64,000 bases of DNA, taken from the NCBI GenBank assembly GCA_030141605.1, contig JAQGDQ010000021.1:374001-438000 (forward strand), written 5' to 3'. Shown in pieces: positions 54,101 to 64,000 of the stretch (position 1 is the stretch's first letter; every line of letters starts with the position of its first letter). The notes below the pieces were generated by a model. That model did not search any database and was not told the DNA's origin. It saw nothing but the letters and a program-made list of their open reading frames with translations. The position numbers were made by a program, and so were the translations under genes. The stretch is from Tubiluchus corallicola (taxonomy: Eukaryota > Priapulida > Priapulimorpha > Priapulimorphida > Tubiluchidae).

Positions 54101-57100
54101 GTAAGCACGTGACAACTGACAACAAACTGTTTGAGTGATAGTACTTTCTTTACCTGGTCGCATGGCCGCATGTGCACAACAGCCAAACACTGCATTGCTG
54201 GAGTGCGCCGTGCTGGGCTGTGAAGCGTATACACTACTACACTCATGTGCTCTGGTTCCATACAAGTATAAATAATGAGCTAAAGAAAAAAGACTTATTA
54301 CGTTGAATATTATCGATAATATCGAGTGAAAATAGGTCGTGCTGCAGTTCCACAGTACCTATACACGAGCCACCACTGAGTTCAGATGTGATATCATTAA
54401 TACATATATTTTAAGATTCAATTTCAAGTTCCTTCAGTTTTGTCTAGGATTACTAGTAATTTCTCAATTTTGCACCACATGCAGTAGATTCTAAAATATT
54501 TCACTAACATTGTAGTTTATTATTAAAAAGAACAAATGTGCAAAGCCTTCTAAGTTTTGAAATTTGACTACAAATATTAAAAATATCAAGTTTTTTTGTT
54601 AATGTAGCTGTAAAGCTGCAGTTACACTGGCCACATTTACATTAAAGTGTTGTCAAGAAAATTTGACACTCTTTTTGAAACTGATCATTCAGCAGACAAT
54701 TTACGCCATTGGTTTAGAAAATTTGAAATTTAGTGTTCTCTGGTGAGCATCGACAGCAGACAAAACTTTGTAAATTTTTCAGCAAAAATAGTAACTGTAG
54801 ATGTTGGTTATGTAAATATTATGCCAAATTTATACAAAGAAAGATTCTAAATAGTTATGTGACTTGCCTGACTGTGTTCCCAACAACTTCCCAAGTTTCA
54901 AAACATTTATATGCAAAATTTTACTCTGTGAATTCTTATTATCACCTCCTTTAGGATTAGAATATTTCTTTAATTGGCTTTAGCCATTAAAAAATATTTA
55001 ATGTTTTAGTTTGTTTATGATTTTACAGTTGAGTTTGGTAAGTTATTTTAAACCGTACGTATCAGTTTTTTGTAGATAAACAAGTAGATAATGTTTTAAA
55101 TAAAAAAATATATAATCATAATAATCGTAATGATTATAATAACAGTAACAATTAATATCATTTGTGCATCAGGTACAAACACACAAATATGCATCTTCGT
55201 TCTAATCTTCTAAGTATATATCAGAATCTTAGTGCAATCCATATTGTTATTTATTAATTATGTTTTTTCTGATTGTTTCTTGTCAATGCCAACTAATCTA
55301 GCTCAAAAATGTCAATGATTTTGTATGCTTTTCCTTTGTCGTATTTTATCTGATTGATCTGCTGACATGTTCAAGACAATTTTACCAAAAAATGCTGATG
55401 ACTTCGTAAAAACAAAAACCTAATTCCACATAAAGTTATTCCGTAATATTTGTATTTGCTATTTGATAACACCTAACATTTTTGAGTGAGCACAGGTGAC
55501 AGGGCAACTAAATATTGTTGTATTTATTCAGATTTTGCCACAGAGTGGTTGGATAAATGGAGTCACATTAAACCTCGTTCAGAATTACACCTGCCAGCAC
55601 CTAACAAATACATCGCGGAAGATTTTAATATTAAACAACCAGACTCTGAACTGACTAAGGTATTGACACTGTCTCAGTTTATTACAACACGCAACAAGTT
55701 GTGATTCTAACAAATTTATTCTGTGTCTACTGTTTACCTTATCATTGCAATTCTTGCCCAGGTATTATAAAGTAGGTTTTTTGTAGATCTTAACATGTCT
55801 TTTGTGCAGCTTTCATTAAATCATGAATCATTGTGTTAATCACTTGACTAACTAGAATGTAATTTGTATAACCAGTGATTTAGGATATAAATAGTACAGA
55901 GAGCTTTTATCTTTAAAAGAGGTCTAGTGAGTTGTTGCGGCATTAGCTTTATTTGCTTTCAACTTTGCTGTTTTATACCCTTTTTAAATTAAATTGTAAA
56001 TGTTCTGCCTTTGTGCTTGTCAGTTGATTAAATTATTCAGTCAGTTCCATTATCTTGGTATCTGATGTTAAAATAAATTGGTGATATATTAGATATCAGT
56101 AATGCAAACTAAAATTATTTTCTTGTGAACGAAATGTGTACATCTCTCCTTTTGCGATGTTTTAATTCTGGCTTCATTTAGTGCCACACGTGAAAAACAA
56201 GTAATATGTCTTAGTTAATCAGTTACAAAGTATCTCAAAGTTGATACTGTTGATTATAGATATATTGACAGAGAGCTTTTAGTCAAGATTGCCCTCCCTA
56301 TTCTTAACAACTAAAATGCCTATTTTTTCTATAAAGAGGTAAACACAAATTTTGCTTATTCCCTCTTGGCACCTTATAATTTAATCTTTAATTAATAACA
56401 ATCTGTTTTCAATTTTATCAGCAAATTAGTTTATATTTCTAACAATACATTTTTTTTTAGTATCCAGTGAAAATAATTGATGACAAATACTCACGGCTGT
56501 GGTATAAGAAGGATGTTAGATTCAAGATACCGAAAGGTTACGTTCAGTTCATTTTGGCTTCAAGTATTGTAAATAAAACTCCACTTCAGTAAGTATTAAA
56601 CCTTTTTCAGTTACTTCTTTGGGTGAGAATAGAGTTTAAAGGATTAGGAAACCAGTTTAGTGCTCAATCTTGAAAATACTGGTGCCTACTGAAAAGGACA
56701 AAAAATACCCTTTTACAGCTTCTGAAAGAAGCGTGATATTTTTCAAGACTAATATGAAATATTCGGTGACATCATTCAGATATCACACATATTTATCATT
56801 GTATTATAGTAAAAAATTTCTGATGAGCTCTTATTGCAATTTAAACTCAGATTTTAGTCGGTCAGTTCAAGGAGACATTTTGTATGGTTTTACCTTTGTT
56901 TTGCTGTGTGCACTGTTATTACTGTCATTTATTTTGCAAAATGCTGTAGCTTTTACCAATTTTGTTACAGTTACACATGTTTGGCTCTGCTCGTCAAAAT
57001 ACTGGACTATAATCTCAGTGAAATATCTTATGACGCTTATGTAGCTAACCTTTCGTAAGTATTTTTTACACCATGATTTATTGTTTTTGTCTTAAATTAA

Positions 57101-60100
57101 CAATATCATGCATAATTTTTCCTTATTGTATTTTTTATGTTGCAGACATGCTTATTTTAAGATTGCATTTTTGTTTTTGGTCACTCGCTTGTGTAGTAAC
57201 TTTAAAACTGTTTTCTTTCACTGTGATGTTGACATCATTTCCCTTTGCGTAACATGTTTTTGCCGTTCTGCTGTGTGCAGTCAGTTTTTGTTGTTCTTGA
57301 TCATCTAAGATATTTTTTGTTTGTCTCAGCTATGCATGTGTTTCACATGCATGACGTCGCCCGCTTGCGAAGCAACCTGTTATAAAGAGATCTGTTCAGT
57401 AGCCACAAACATAATTTGCTAAAATCAAACAGTCAGCAGCTCCTGTTCTGTACATGGGAAACTATAGCAAACGAGTAACCGAATACTTCACATTCTAAGC
57501 TAGTTAACGTACTGCCTGGTAATTTCTTAGCTTATGAAGAGAGTCATGCTGTGTGTTTAATAGATAGTTAACAAAATTAGGCAGTGTGTTGCACCTGGTC
57601 AGTAATTGATAGCTTTTGTGGTGCATCATCTCCCATATACAGCTGTTTATCTTAAAGGAGATGCTATACACTCCCAAACAAGGCCAAGACAACTTTCTGC
57701 CAGTCGAGTAGGTCTCATCTTGTCTTTAATAGATAGCTATGTTCTGAACCTGGCACATTCTGACCTTGCTACATTGTGGTCCTGCCACATTCTGGTCCTG
57801 CCCCATTCAGGTCTTGCCACATTTTAATCTGGCCACATTCTGATCCTGCCACATTACGATCGTGCGACATTCTGATCCTGCCACATTCTGGTCCTGCCAC
57901 ATTCTGATCTTGCCACATTTTGATTGTGCAACATTCTGGTCCTGCCATAATAAATAGCTTTAAATAACATATAGCTTTCAACATGTAACAGTGAAATAAA
58001 TATGTAGCTCAGTCAGCTACTTAGTTTATTTATCTGCTATTTAGTCAGTTAATTGATCAACAACCATTTACCTAGTTGAAAATTCACCTTTATCAGTTAA
58101 GCAAGTTGAAGTAACTGATTATTAAATTTTTATTAATGTGATGGCTACTTTTTCCACAGTGAAATGTTTCTTTATAATTCATTCTAGTTTGTTTTGTCGT
58201 GTGAAATATTGACAACTGTTTCCTCGGTAAAATAATTTATTTAACTGGTTAACAGTTCTCTTGTTTGTGTTTTGACCTGACTGCTTAACTGCACATTTAT
58301 GAAAATGTTCAGCATTTTTCAGATGCTTGCTGAAAGGCTGTTCTAAAGGCCTGCTGCTTAAAGTCAATGGCTACAATGACAAATTGCCTGTAAGTGTGAA
58401 TAGTTACTTAATTTTTTTTGAAAATGAATGAAATTCAATGGGAAACATCACAGTCCATTGTCACCATGTCTCTGTCTTGCCAGACTTTTAACCTTCCCAA
58501 ATACATCTGTAATTATTGTACTTCTGTAATTTTTTGCATTACATTGTAAAGAACACTTTCTCGGTTTGGTAAAGAAATGGTGATCTAAGAAAATTTGTTT
58601 ATTTAAGTAGTACAGAAAAAGTGAAGTAGTGTTTTGGTTGAAAGTTCATTCATTTAATATCACATGTAAGTTCATCTAAAATTACTTGATTACAACCGGA
58701 ACATATATCTCTGTACTAACAATGGTTAAACATTTTGTCTACTATTTGTAGGCACTGTTTCAAACAGTTGTCGATAGCATAGCAGACTTCCAGTGCAGCC
58801 AGGAACTTTTCACAGCTATAAAAGATCAACTGCGCAGGGCATACTATAACCTCATGGTTAAACCTAGCAGATTGTGCAGGTATTAAAATTAACTGGATAA
58901 ATTTCATCTATCTTTCTACTAATTTTTGTTTCTTTTTTAACAATATTAAGAACATATTTCAAACGTAAATGGTTCTTTCTAGGAGAGGCTACGATAAACC
59001 TACTTGTCATTATTGAATGGAAAAATTTTTCTCCTTCTGGATGAATAATCCAAATTTAGCCTATTGAATATTGAACTGCAGCTACTAATAGTTGTTTTTC
59101 TTCATAGGGAATTGAGATTGATGTTGCTGGAGCATGTACATTGGACACCTGCTGAGTCTCTATCTGTTTTGGACGATATTACAGTGGAAATATTGATGTC
59201 CTTCCTTCACAATTTCAAGAATACATTGTTCATTGAGGGATTTGTACACGGAAATTTTACATCGGATGTAATTCGTTTTATAACTATGTTATTGCTCCAG
59301 ATATATCCTGTCCATTTGTGTCCACTGTATTTTCTTCCAATGTTTCCTGTGACTATGCTGGACGCAGTGTCCTTCTATTTTGTAGCAAAATTTATTAACA
59401 TTTTATTTTTAAGTTTAACAGTAGGTTTTCATAAAGTCTTTATATTTGTAGGAAGCACGCACATTTGAAGCTGTGCTCAGGAAGAACCTTTGTTCTAGTC
59501 CTTTGCTACCTATTGTCTATCCGGAAACTCGTGTTGTTGCACTTCCAGAAGAGGACAGAACACTTGCTGTGGAAAATTTTGGTACGGCTGATGGAGATGT
59601 GAATACAGTTGTGACAAATTACTATCAGCATGGACCGGGAGATCTGCGGAGCTTATGTGAATTGGAACTCTTAAATGTTTGTTTATGTTTGAAACTTTTC
59701 TAAATATTTGTACTGCAAACCAAAATCCAGCATACTTATTGTTATTTATTAATGATTGAGGCGACAAAATCCATGTCATTATCACACTCAAACCTCTAGT
59801 GTGAGACTCTGAACTGGCTGATGTGTCTTAACTGTGTTTGTATGTATATTACAGTCTTTCCTAGCCTCATTGCTGTTTAACTGTTACAGCAAAGTACCAA
59901 TGCTGTAATTTCTCAGCTCACCCTCTTTTTAAGGCAAAGTAATATCAGGACAATGTTGTGCTTATTAAAAAATGTTACAAATTTTGCAAAAACAGCTTGT
60001 TTTTGCATTTTTGTGTATTTGTGATTAGGTCAGAATTAATCTCATCTTTAAGTGCAGTTACACTGCAGGCTGTTTTGCATTTACGTGCAGCAAAAATGCT

Positions 60101-63100
60101 TACCGTAAGCTCATTATATTTCATATTGGATTTAATTCTTTACATTTCTGAAGCCTGTACTGTACAAACCAAGTCATGTGATAAAACCGTGATAAATAAT
60201 ATACATCTTGTGCTATTTTCACTGGAACTTTCTACGTACAAGCCTTTTGGCACTCTATTTGTGGTAAAGGCAGAAATAGGATCGGTTCCTAAGCCCTATT
60301 TTAATCAATTATGCATCATTAATATTTTTATGATTTCAGCATTACATGGAAGAGCCTTGTTTTGACTGCTTAAGAAGTAAAGAGCAGTTGGGATATGATG
60401 TATACAATGAGTACAGCTACACAAGTGGAATCATTGGTTTTCTGCTGTGCATTGAGACACAAGCTGAGAAGTACAGGTAGTTGAAAGAACTAATTTTTTT
60501 TGAGTGGGAATAGTATTTCAGTATTTGTAAGGATTGGATGCCAAACTACATTGAAATTGACAAATTTCAGACATGAATAAAATTTCAGAAAATGACAAAG
60601 CGATGTACATTGTACATGTATAATAAACTTAAGTAAATAACTGTATCACTAACAGCAGCGGCAACATTGAACAACATTTTCTTTGACAACATTTTCCTTT
60701 GCAAACTATTTTATGCCATCCATGCAGAACAGCTTTTGCCTTTCCTCAGCAGAAAATAAGTTTGTATAATTAATTTGTAAGACGGTTTAGAAAATAAGTG
60801 TTTGCTTCTTGTCTGTCTACCTTGGATACATGTTTTGGTGTTACTATATTTCTAGATTATTGCTAGGCATGACTTTGCACGTATAAAATCTTATTAGTTG
60901 TACATGTTGTAATTTCTAGAAAAATGTAAGCAGCTTGGCTCAATATTCAAACTTTGTAAAATTCATTTCTCTACTTGGTAATTTGTACATTGGTAAAGTT
61001 ATCCTTAGAGAATTCAAAAAGAGTGCACTGAGAAGTTGTTGCTTGCTTGTTGTGCTACTATCTGTATGATATTACATGCGGCCTGTGTCATTGTCACTCT
61101 GACAGGAAGGACAAAAGACATTTGCAAGTTACTTAAATACGCATTGCTGTAAGAGTTGTAGCTTCTAACTATAATTACGTATAGTTGGTCAAGCTTTCAT
61201 GATTAGCCTATTAGTTATGGAGAAGGACAAAGAAAAATAATGATAAGTAATAATAAAAAATTTGCTAACCAATGAGTAACCAACAGTAAATAATGTTTGC
61301 TAGGCTTTCAAGATAGTATGCCAAATAACTCCGTCGTAGAAGATAAATTTTCTGCTTGGAAGTCTCAGGATATATTAATGGTTGTACTAGAATGCGAATA
61401 TCCTATTTGTCACGTGTGTAATTCTAGCTGAGCTAACTTTTATAGCTACATCAGTTTTACAAGGAAAGTATTATCAAGTAAATTATTATTATTGAAACTT
61501 TTCCACTATGTTTAAAATAACCAGTGAACATTAGCAAATAATTAATAATGATGGCATTAATCCGTCAGAAAATGCATTTATCGTATATTTTATTTCCAGT
61601 GCTGAGTATGTAAACAAACGAATAGAAAACTTCTTGAGCACATTTAGACAGAGACTGAGTGATGCAAGCAACATAGAATTCGAGAAGATAGTACGTTAGA
61701 CGCTTAGTTCTACATGCTATTTGTGATTATAAAATTCCTTCTTGATACTTTAATAAAAAAGATACTTGTGATGATGTCTACAAGGCTTAATGTTTCTTAA
61801 GTATTTATGGTACCATTTTTGTGTCAAACTGTAAATGAAACTGAATGCTTATGGGAAAACTCTAAAAGTTCATTTGAAACTGGCCTTGCAAATATTAAAA
61901 TTATTGAAGTGCATTCAAGTAATAATTTCAAAAAAATTGCTAACAATTTTAAATTTTGAAATAGAAACATAGATCATCTCCACTTATAATTACCATTTTT
62001 AATGTTGTTAACCTGCCTTTTTATTATAAGATTCTACTTGCTGGTGCGTAATTATAAAGTCATAGTATGGTTTAAAAGTCATCTTCATCTGTTTTGTTAG
62101 TTGCATCTGTTGCCTTATTTTAGAAAAAGTCACTGATAGTGTTAAAGGAAACGGATGATAGTGATATGAGTGAGGAAGTTTCCAGACACTGGGAGCAGAT
62201 AATGAGCAGAAATTACGTATTTGACAGACTTGATCGAGAGGTATTATTAAAAAGCACAAATCAGTTTGACATATTTTCTATACGAGATTCGTGTTGTGCG
62301 AGTGCAGCCAGACTGGTATGTTTATTAGTAATACACATTATGTTCCTAAGTGTATTGTCCTGTTTTTATATCTTGCTTCCTGTTTTATTACCATCAAAAG
62401 TTAATGGTTTTTTTTGTTTTGTCAGCCGTTTATTACCATTCGTAATAAAGTGGTACAATATATGCATGTACACAGTAAACTTAGATTTATTAACCATTAT
62501 TAAATTGCCAGAAGAATTGTGTAGGCTGAGACTGGCCGAAAAATCCTAGTCTAAACTCTGTGAACAGCTCATCTCAAAATTACTTCACGTTTTCCGATAA
62601 GAAAAAGTATGCTGTGATGTACAGCGAAGTTAACAGATGTATTGTCTTTATAACAAAGGAGCAATTAATTACTTTGTAGGTGGATTGCCTAAAAACTTTG
62701 ACAAAAGATAACTTGATGAACCGGCTCACTGCAATGATATCTGACCATAAAAAGAAAATATCTGTACAGGTTTGTGCTTTCTCAAACGTGCTTCATTTCT
62801 GTTAAAATACTATACAATTAACTAACTTTGTGTTCTCACCCTTTTAAATGAATAAGGTGCCGGGATCTATTGCTTGTGTTTGTTGTGCAGAGACAAATTT
62901 GCATGTTGTTAAAAAATTGTGAATTACAGTACATGTAGAGTATATGCAGTGTTGTCAGTGATCGTGAAACAATTGATGAGGTCATGATCATTAGAAAATT
63001 TTTGATTTAAGATCATGATCTAGATTGATTTTTAGAGTTGTTTGCCCTGCGATCCCAATCCCTACCGTGATCAAATAGTAATGCACTAAGCACGGTTTAT

Positions 63101-63982
63101 CTTTGGTACAGTTACTGCAGTTTCTCCAAGTGCACTATAGCATCAGAGTATGTATGTACATGTACAGTACGTCAAAACGTTTATTTAACCTACATTATAA
63201 ATTTTTCAGTTAAGAACAGATTCCCATGCATTATTTTATTTTTTATGGAAAGAATGGGATCTTTTAACACCATTTCATTTAACACCACATTTTGCTATAA
63301 CATATTACTAACAGCCAATGCAAAAAAAGTCTAGCTGTACACTCAAACTTGGTGGGATAACAAACACAATTATATCTTAAATCGCATTATGCAGTCAAAT
63401 TTTAAGTTATAATTTGTCATTGCAGGTGATCTGCCCTGCTTCTGGGGACAGAGTGTCAAGAGTACCTGATGGAGTGGAACAAAACCATGCACAAGTTGAA
63501 CAAAAGTTAGATGCGCCAAATGAATTTAAAAGCACAGAGAAAGTAGACAGAGAACTGGTACTTTTAATTCATTCTTCATAATTTGTAAGTTCTCTGTATA
63601 GTAGGTGCAGAGCTGGGTGGTTGCTAAATTTCCCATGTTCCACATTGTAAGGAAAAAAGCTGTCTTGTTTGCTATGACAGTGAGCAATAATTTTTGTGCA
63701 TAATAAATTCATCTCGTCTGATTCCTTAGCTTAACTTTAACTAAGCTGCATGTTAATTAACCATAACTTAACCAACTAATCTAAAGAGAATTTGAACCTT
63801 TTTAATTCTTTATCAACTTTCAGATTCCTGAATTCGAAAAGACATCAATTAGGTCAGTACCATTCAACATCAAGCTGCATGTTTTAACACCATATAAAGA
63901 AAATATTAATAATTACATCACGGATATCACATCGTTCAAGAGGTCGCTGTATGTATATCCTGTCACAAAGATAACTACTTGA
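36147..63982 (+). CDS. NRDC: Nardilysin, M16 zinc metallopeptidase, complete
   Basis: Cleaves peptides N-terminal to Arg in dibasic sites; in mammals also enhances ADAM shedding. Thirty in-phase exons give 1125 aa (human about 1150): 36147-36376, 37236-37288, 37552-37658, 38332-38409, 38607-38688, 39808-39908, 40288-40414, 40689-40907, 41717-41774, 42166-42199, 49341-49380, 49517-49586, 50642-50719, 51436-51556, 52490-52603, 53231-53326, 53652-53775, 55532-55659, 56461-56588, 56971-57054, 58323-58389, 58752-58879, 59108-59267, 59452-59676, 60340-60476, 61600-61690, 62124-62240, 62680-62769, 63426-63557, 63824-63982. Zinc motif H179-F-L-E182-H183 and E260 (VDSE) fit HxxEH(X)76E. A short acidic, Ser-rich insert (about residues 96-156) sits where human nardilysin has its acidic domain. 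Later landmarks: LHYLSWIIGHEGNGSLL, LWYKKD, HYMEEPCFDCLR, NYVFDRL. Start: ATG 36147; ATG 36231 is an alternative. Intron 10 hosts another gene. Confidence 0.95.
42900..42964 (+). CDS. Candidate 5' coding exon of the nested gene
   Basis: An ATG directly after an in-frame TAG opens 21 codons (MFTTLVHSWVKRRC…) ending at a near-perfect donor, AAAAG|gtaagtaatg, in phase 2. The next good acceptor (tattgcag|g at 43358/43359) continues this phase for 42 codons in the same frame as the big reading frame that follows. It meets TGA at 43486-43488, 22 bp before the ATG at 43510. It may be a 5' exon of the nested gene, with an unseen small intron removing the stop, or a separate small upstream frame. Unproven. 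Confidence 0.3.
43510..47361 (+). CDS. Nested single-exon gene in nardilysin intron 10: 1283-aa repeat-bearing protein, unrecognised
   Basis: One uninterrupted 3.85-kb frame on the host gene's strand inside its 7.1-kb intron. It contains no HxxEH or other nardilysin sequence, and nardilysin exons 10 and 11 join in phase 0 without it. The protein is Ser/Thr/Lys/Asn-rich and probably mostly disordered. Residues about 95-190 hold three roughly 33-residue repeats of pattern LP-(F/V)-V-x-x-KP-x-(P/L)-I-(S/I/V). A Cys-containing SSCRICLSYAKWKLSKSRKS lies near 355-375, and an LVRRHTIDT phospho-site-like motif near 643. Three repeats with RRRSS…SATPVSGL(I/N)(M/L) occur at about 1031-1140. A basic stretch (SYKRINKANKRADHRG), then EDEEPIYEQM and a more ordered-looking tail end in LDQLPFI. 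No signal peptide, membrane helix or enzyme motif. Start: the ATG after a TGA 22 bp upstream; an acceptor-like catatacag|tg at 43528 leaves a spliced start possible. Function unknown. Confidence 0.75.
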   Translation: MLPSYTVQKRHQEMLLTLHQMPTDDEIASDECDTLPYIVAPADNIDEPELVECNEDIFDKKRTLVDRRHSTDVTVSKPLASYYHNVRRKSARLRHALPVVHIKPAPISSSPMPKSATGGSDHDELALPFVWDKPTLIITSPSPKPDTNIADDGEIKLPVVDCKPVPIVTSFLRKSYLDSADDNEAFRNSLDFKNTKPEVATVFGRRNSKRSTVEGNLSVAGKACIINEIVHVQSKSTETSHLNVNIQVSSERINENSKMVLVTKTGLRPSNLTANVQCNHVTGNNVCETSCVSETDKADTMNKINDKSKMPTSSITYSRLLPLKQAHSKSSIPKRYSDQKGRRIASLTQQMLHSSSCRICLSYAKWKLSKSRKSEATTAIQKRNFFRMSLTKHKMKGDKVRQNSTAVKDKHNADVETKVQKSKCYVKKVTSMNKKSDKHGKHQITNKQASLHFSSSENDKILRKPTSTISTIPSEKDSRNLSVADEKTIPCGDSENATRNICSKEKLLLHSKHDKVGHGGNYFSLHNCCNVSDQLLINFPRAASAMFTDNQENQKPNDARNRSTSAPQSSRISHFCANALTSVQDVRNAKTSQDCKSSNANIVKEKRTLSSSTKKIIPPINRAQTLPKPLHRAETFCEKKLVRRHTIDTVCTAASLEVSLDSIMPSSPEDAKPIIGQDYNSTTQGGHEICNQQKLVDMTPHRIAKSVSLSCCESAVWIAKAVNMSTCSEGNEPVYNLSHSSLENHESETTETTERNVSASTSSATVSSESIHQHKSNSVVHECKTENSKVINLPNWNEMASSFVLPDVNVGPYQEDKYHLENDKAAHHTKQAKVIHSGLKTDCLLLSHRELKICFTRSASSAKSVDDLPSDRQRKLSVGDKALLRQNLSCDAEPFFGSLSVLMKQDRHLTSNLSSINRSCPNLTKSSDTESSHATVLKPAAIDIKFDTTCIDKPLEGRFIQTPTVCDDVNQGETVGTAIKVTVSKPFSPDCENVHDASDNQSNSQKENLPNSEPELSSSTVTSIVPLDQASKRRSSGFTSTAPVSGLNMLPHEFYKPKETVPTEDTLKVGVQSRRRSSVYSSATPVSGLIMLPHDYYRPLETLPMDDMLNVDIESRRRSSATPVSGLILAKCEPCNLQESVPEDSPLKLAPLPAEKPKVKVHYSYLQDKSYKRINKANKRADHRGFSKLEDEEPIYEQMHVQPVALKSEATTTPKQCNRLRDHDITVAVMKMDILTPCSRVHTNNLVDTWILAVNKYIINGSIMKIDYPPLESCEILDQLPFI
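43795..44085 (+). repeat. N-terminal internal protein repeats of the nested gene
   Basis: Three tandem units starting ALPVVHIKPAPI, ALPFVWDKPTLI and KLPVVDCKPVPI, each followed by a Ser/Pro linker and a D(H/D)(D/N)E-type end (SDHDE, ADDGE, ADDNE). Unit spacing is about 32-34 residues. The DNA is diverged, so the duplication is old and the pattern has probably been kept by selection. Confidence 0.8.
46597..46935 (+). repeat. C-terminal internal protein repeats of the nested gene
   Basis: Three units built on SRRRSS…S(A/T)(A/T)PVSGL: DNA cores at about 46609, 46732 and 46861 (spacings 123 and 129 bp, 41 and 43 codons). The first two continue MLPHEFYKPKETVP and MLPHDYYRPLETLP; the third changes to LAKCEPCNLQESVP. 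The RRxSS motif is a basophilic-kinase consensus, so the units could be repeated phosphorylation/docking sites (inference). Confidence 0.88.
47957..47962 (+). terminator. Candidate poly(A) signal of the nested gene
   Basis: AATAAA about 600 bp after the stop at 47361, followed by a G/T-rich stretch (catttggcgggttagcaag, then ttttcgtgtttt) as expected for a cleavage region. It would end a nested mRNA inside intron 10, before nardilysin exon 11. Confidence 0.45.
48058..48243 (+). CDS. Orphan 61-codon exon-like segment in nardilysin intron 10
   Basis: After an acceptor-like ttattttag the phase-0 frame LFGNIEQSNPTHHEILVQ… runs 61 codons to a TAA. Its first 48 residues have ordinary protein composition (QHTFSARNEPLPETVETVIE) unlike the surrounding AT-rich DNA. 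Nardilysin exon 10 also ends in phase 0, so it could be an alternative terminal exon giving a truncated nardilysin. It could also be a last exon of the nested gene, although it lies beyond that gene's likely poly(A) site. No homology recognised. Confidence 0.35.
   Translation, partial: LFGNIEQSNPTHHEILVQHTFSARNEPLPETVETVIEELNYNNYKSIIYNRTAINLKCFFY
50200..50470 (-). mobile_element. Possible decayed transposon piece in nardilysin intron 12
   Basis: Text such as ttcttcaggtgacttattcc, gcagtttaacaccttgataa and aaatctgggaagttttt resembles a widespread reverse-oriented LINE/DNA-element 3' segment of invertebrate genomes. This is pattern memory only, without a peptide I can defend. Confidence 0.25.
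50940..51135. repeat. Cryptic (TGAG/TGAA)n tract in nardilysin intron 13
   Basis: About 195 bp rich in gagtga, aatgag, gtgaatga and taagtgaa words, e.g. gtgactgagtgactgagtga at 50,990-51,010. It is a decayed tetranucleotide repeat with GA-rich plus strand. Confidence 0.75.
52725..52870. repeat. Imperfect TCATCA/TGTCAT tract in nardilysin intron 15
   Basis: About 145 bp of interrupted ATC/TCA triplets mixed with gtcat and tgtca (tatcatcatcagcatagtca…attgtcatcgttaac). The unit resembles the reverse of the GAT tails seen elsewhere in the window, so it could be the end of a reverse-oriented LINE. Confidence 0.6.
54055..54270. other. GC-richer island in nardilysin intron 17
   Basis: A stretch with clearly higher GC than the rest of the intron (catggccgcatgtgcacaac, gagtgcgccgtgctgggctg). 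Two overlapping minus-strand frames of 67 and 83 codons cross it, but neither is family-like. Possibly a transposon fragment or an RNA; undecided. Confidence 0.3.
57755..57946. repeat. 16-bp minisatellite, 12 copies
   Basis: Exactly 192 bp = 12 x 16 bp of consensus acattctggtcctgcc (variants at positions 1, 6-7, 9, 11-13, 16), in nardilysin intron 20. Because 16 is not a multiple of 3, the reverse strand reads as an artificial 16-residue peptide repeat through a 71-codon open frame; that is not a gene. Confidence 0.95.
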
Positions 63983-64000
63983 CACTGCTTAATATTATCT

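Noticed and set aside
55486-55531. Upstream acceptor for nardilysin exon 18 giving 15 extra residues (GDRATKYCC…)
   Set aside because: The acceptor at 55531 restores a gap-free match to the nardilysin family (EPWYETRYHQEDFATEW), so the longer exon is less likely.
57755-57946. Regular short repeats suggesting a CRISPR array
   Set aside because: There are no spacers; units abut directly, and the locus is an intron of an animal gene.
57769-57984. 71-codon minus-strand frame with a peptide repeat
   Set aside because: Produced by the 16-bp minisatellite read in three frames in turn.

Overview
The window is an AT-rich nuclear segment of an invertebrate animal. Genes are split by GT/AG introns of about 0.1-7 kb, intergenic DNA is low-complexity, and there are remnants of non-LTR retrotransposons and tRNA-like SINEs. 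No bacterial operon structure, rRNA gene, intact tRNA gene or CRISPR array was seen. I cannot name the species. All exon models were built by hand from splice sites, reading phase and recalled family motifs, without alignment software or transcripts.

Left half (1-31,366): four genes, all on the minus strand. (1) A cytosolic sulfotransferase (1-8,308) runs off the left edge, so its C-terminus is missing. It has both PAPS-binding motifs and the catalytic His, and it starts on a 16-nt coding exon. (2) A 647-aa basic, charged protein (12,677-17,157) carries a polyQ/16-residue tandem-repeat block; its family was not recognised. (3) A five-exon gene (20,567-24,384) has a short Leu-rich helix resembling LURAP1/FAM89-type adaptors and two possible 3' ends. 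(4) An eight-exon SLC17-type MFS anion transporter (26,636-31,366; 407 aa).

Right half (36,147-63,982): one large plus-strand gene for nardilysin (M16 metallopeptidase; 30 exons, 1125 aa), complete to its stop codon 18 bases before the window ends. The inverted zinc motif HFLEH and the third ligand Glu, with exactly 76 residues between, are intact. Its 7.1-kb intron 10 holds an uninterrupted same-strand 1283-codon reading frame (43,510-47,361) that encodes an unrecognised, probably disordered protein with two families of internal repeats. This nested gene, with candidate 5' exons and a following 61-codon exon-like segment, is the most unusual thing in the window.

Intergenic and intronic DNA contains a decayed LINE 3' end with a GAT-repeat tail, triplet microsatellites, a 147-bp tandem duplication, a degenerate 115-145-bp satellite, a 12 x 16-bp minisatellite, and several diffuse simple-sequence tracts. 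The genes are housekeeping or signalling types with no evident shared pathway.
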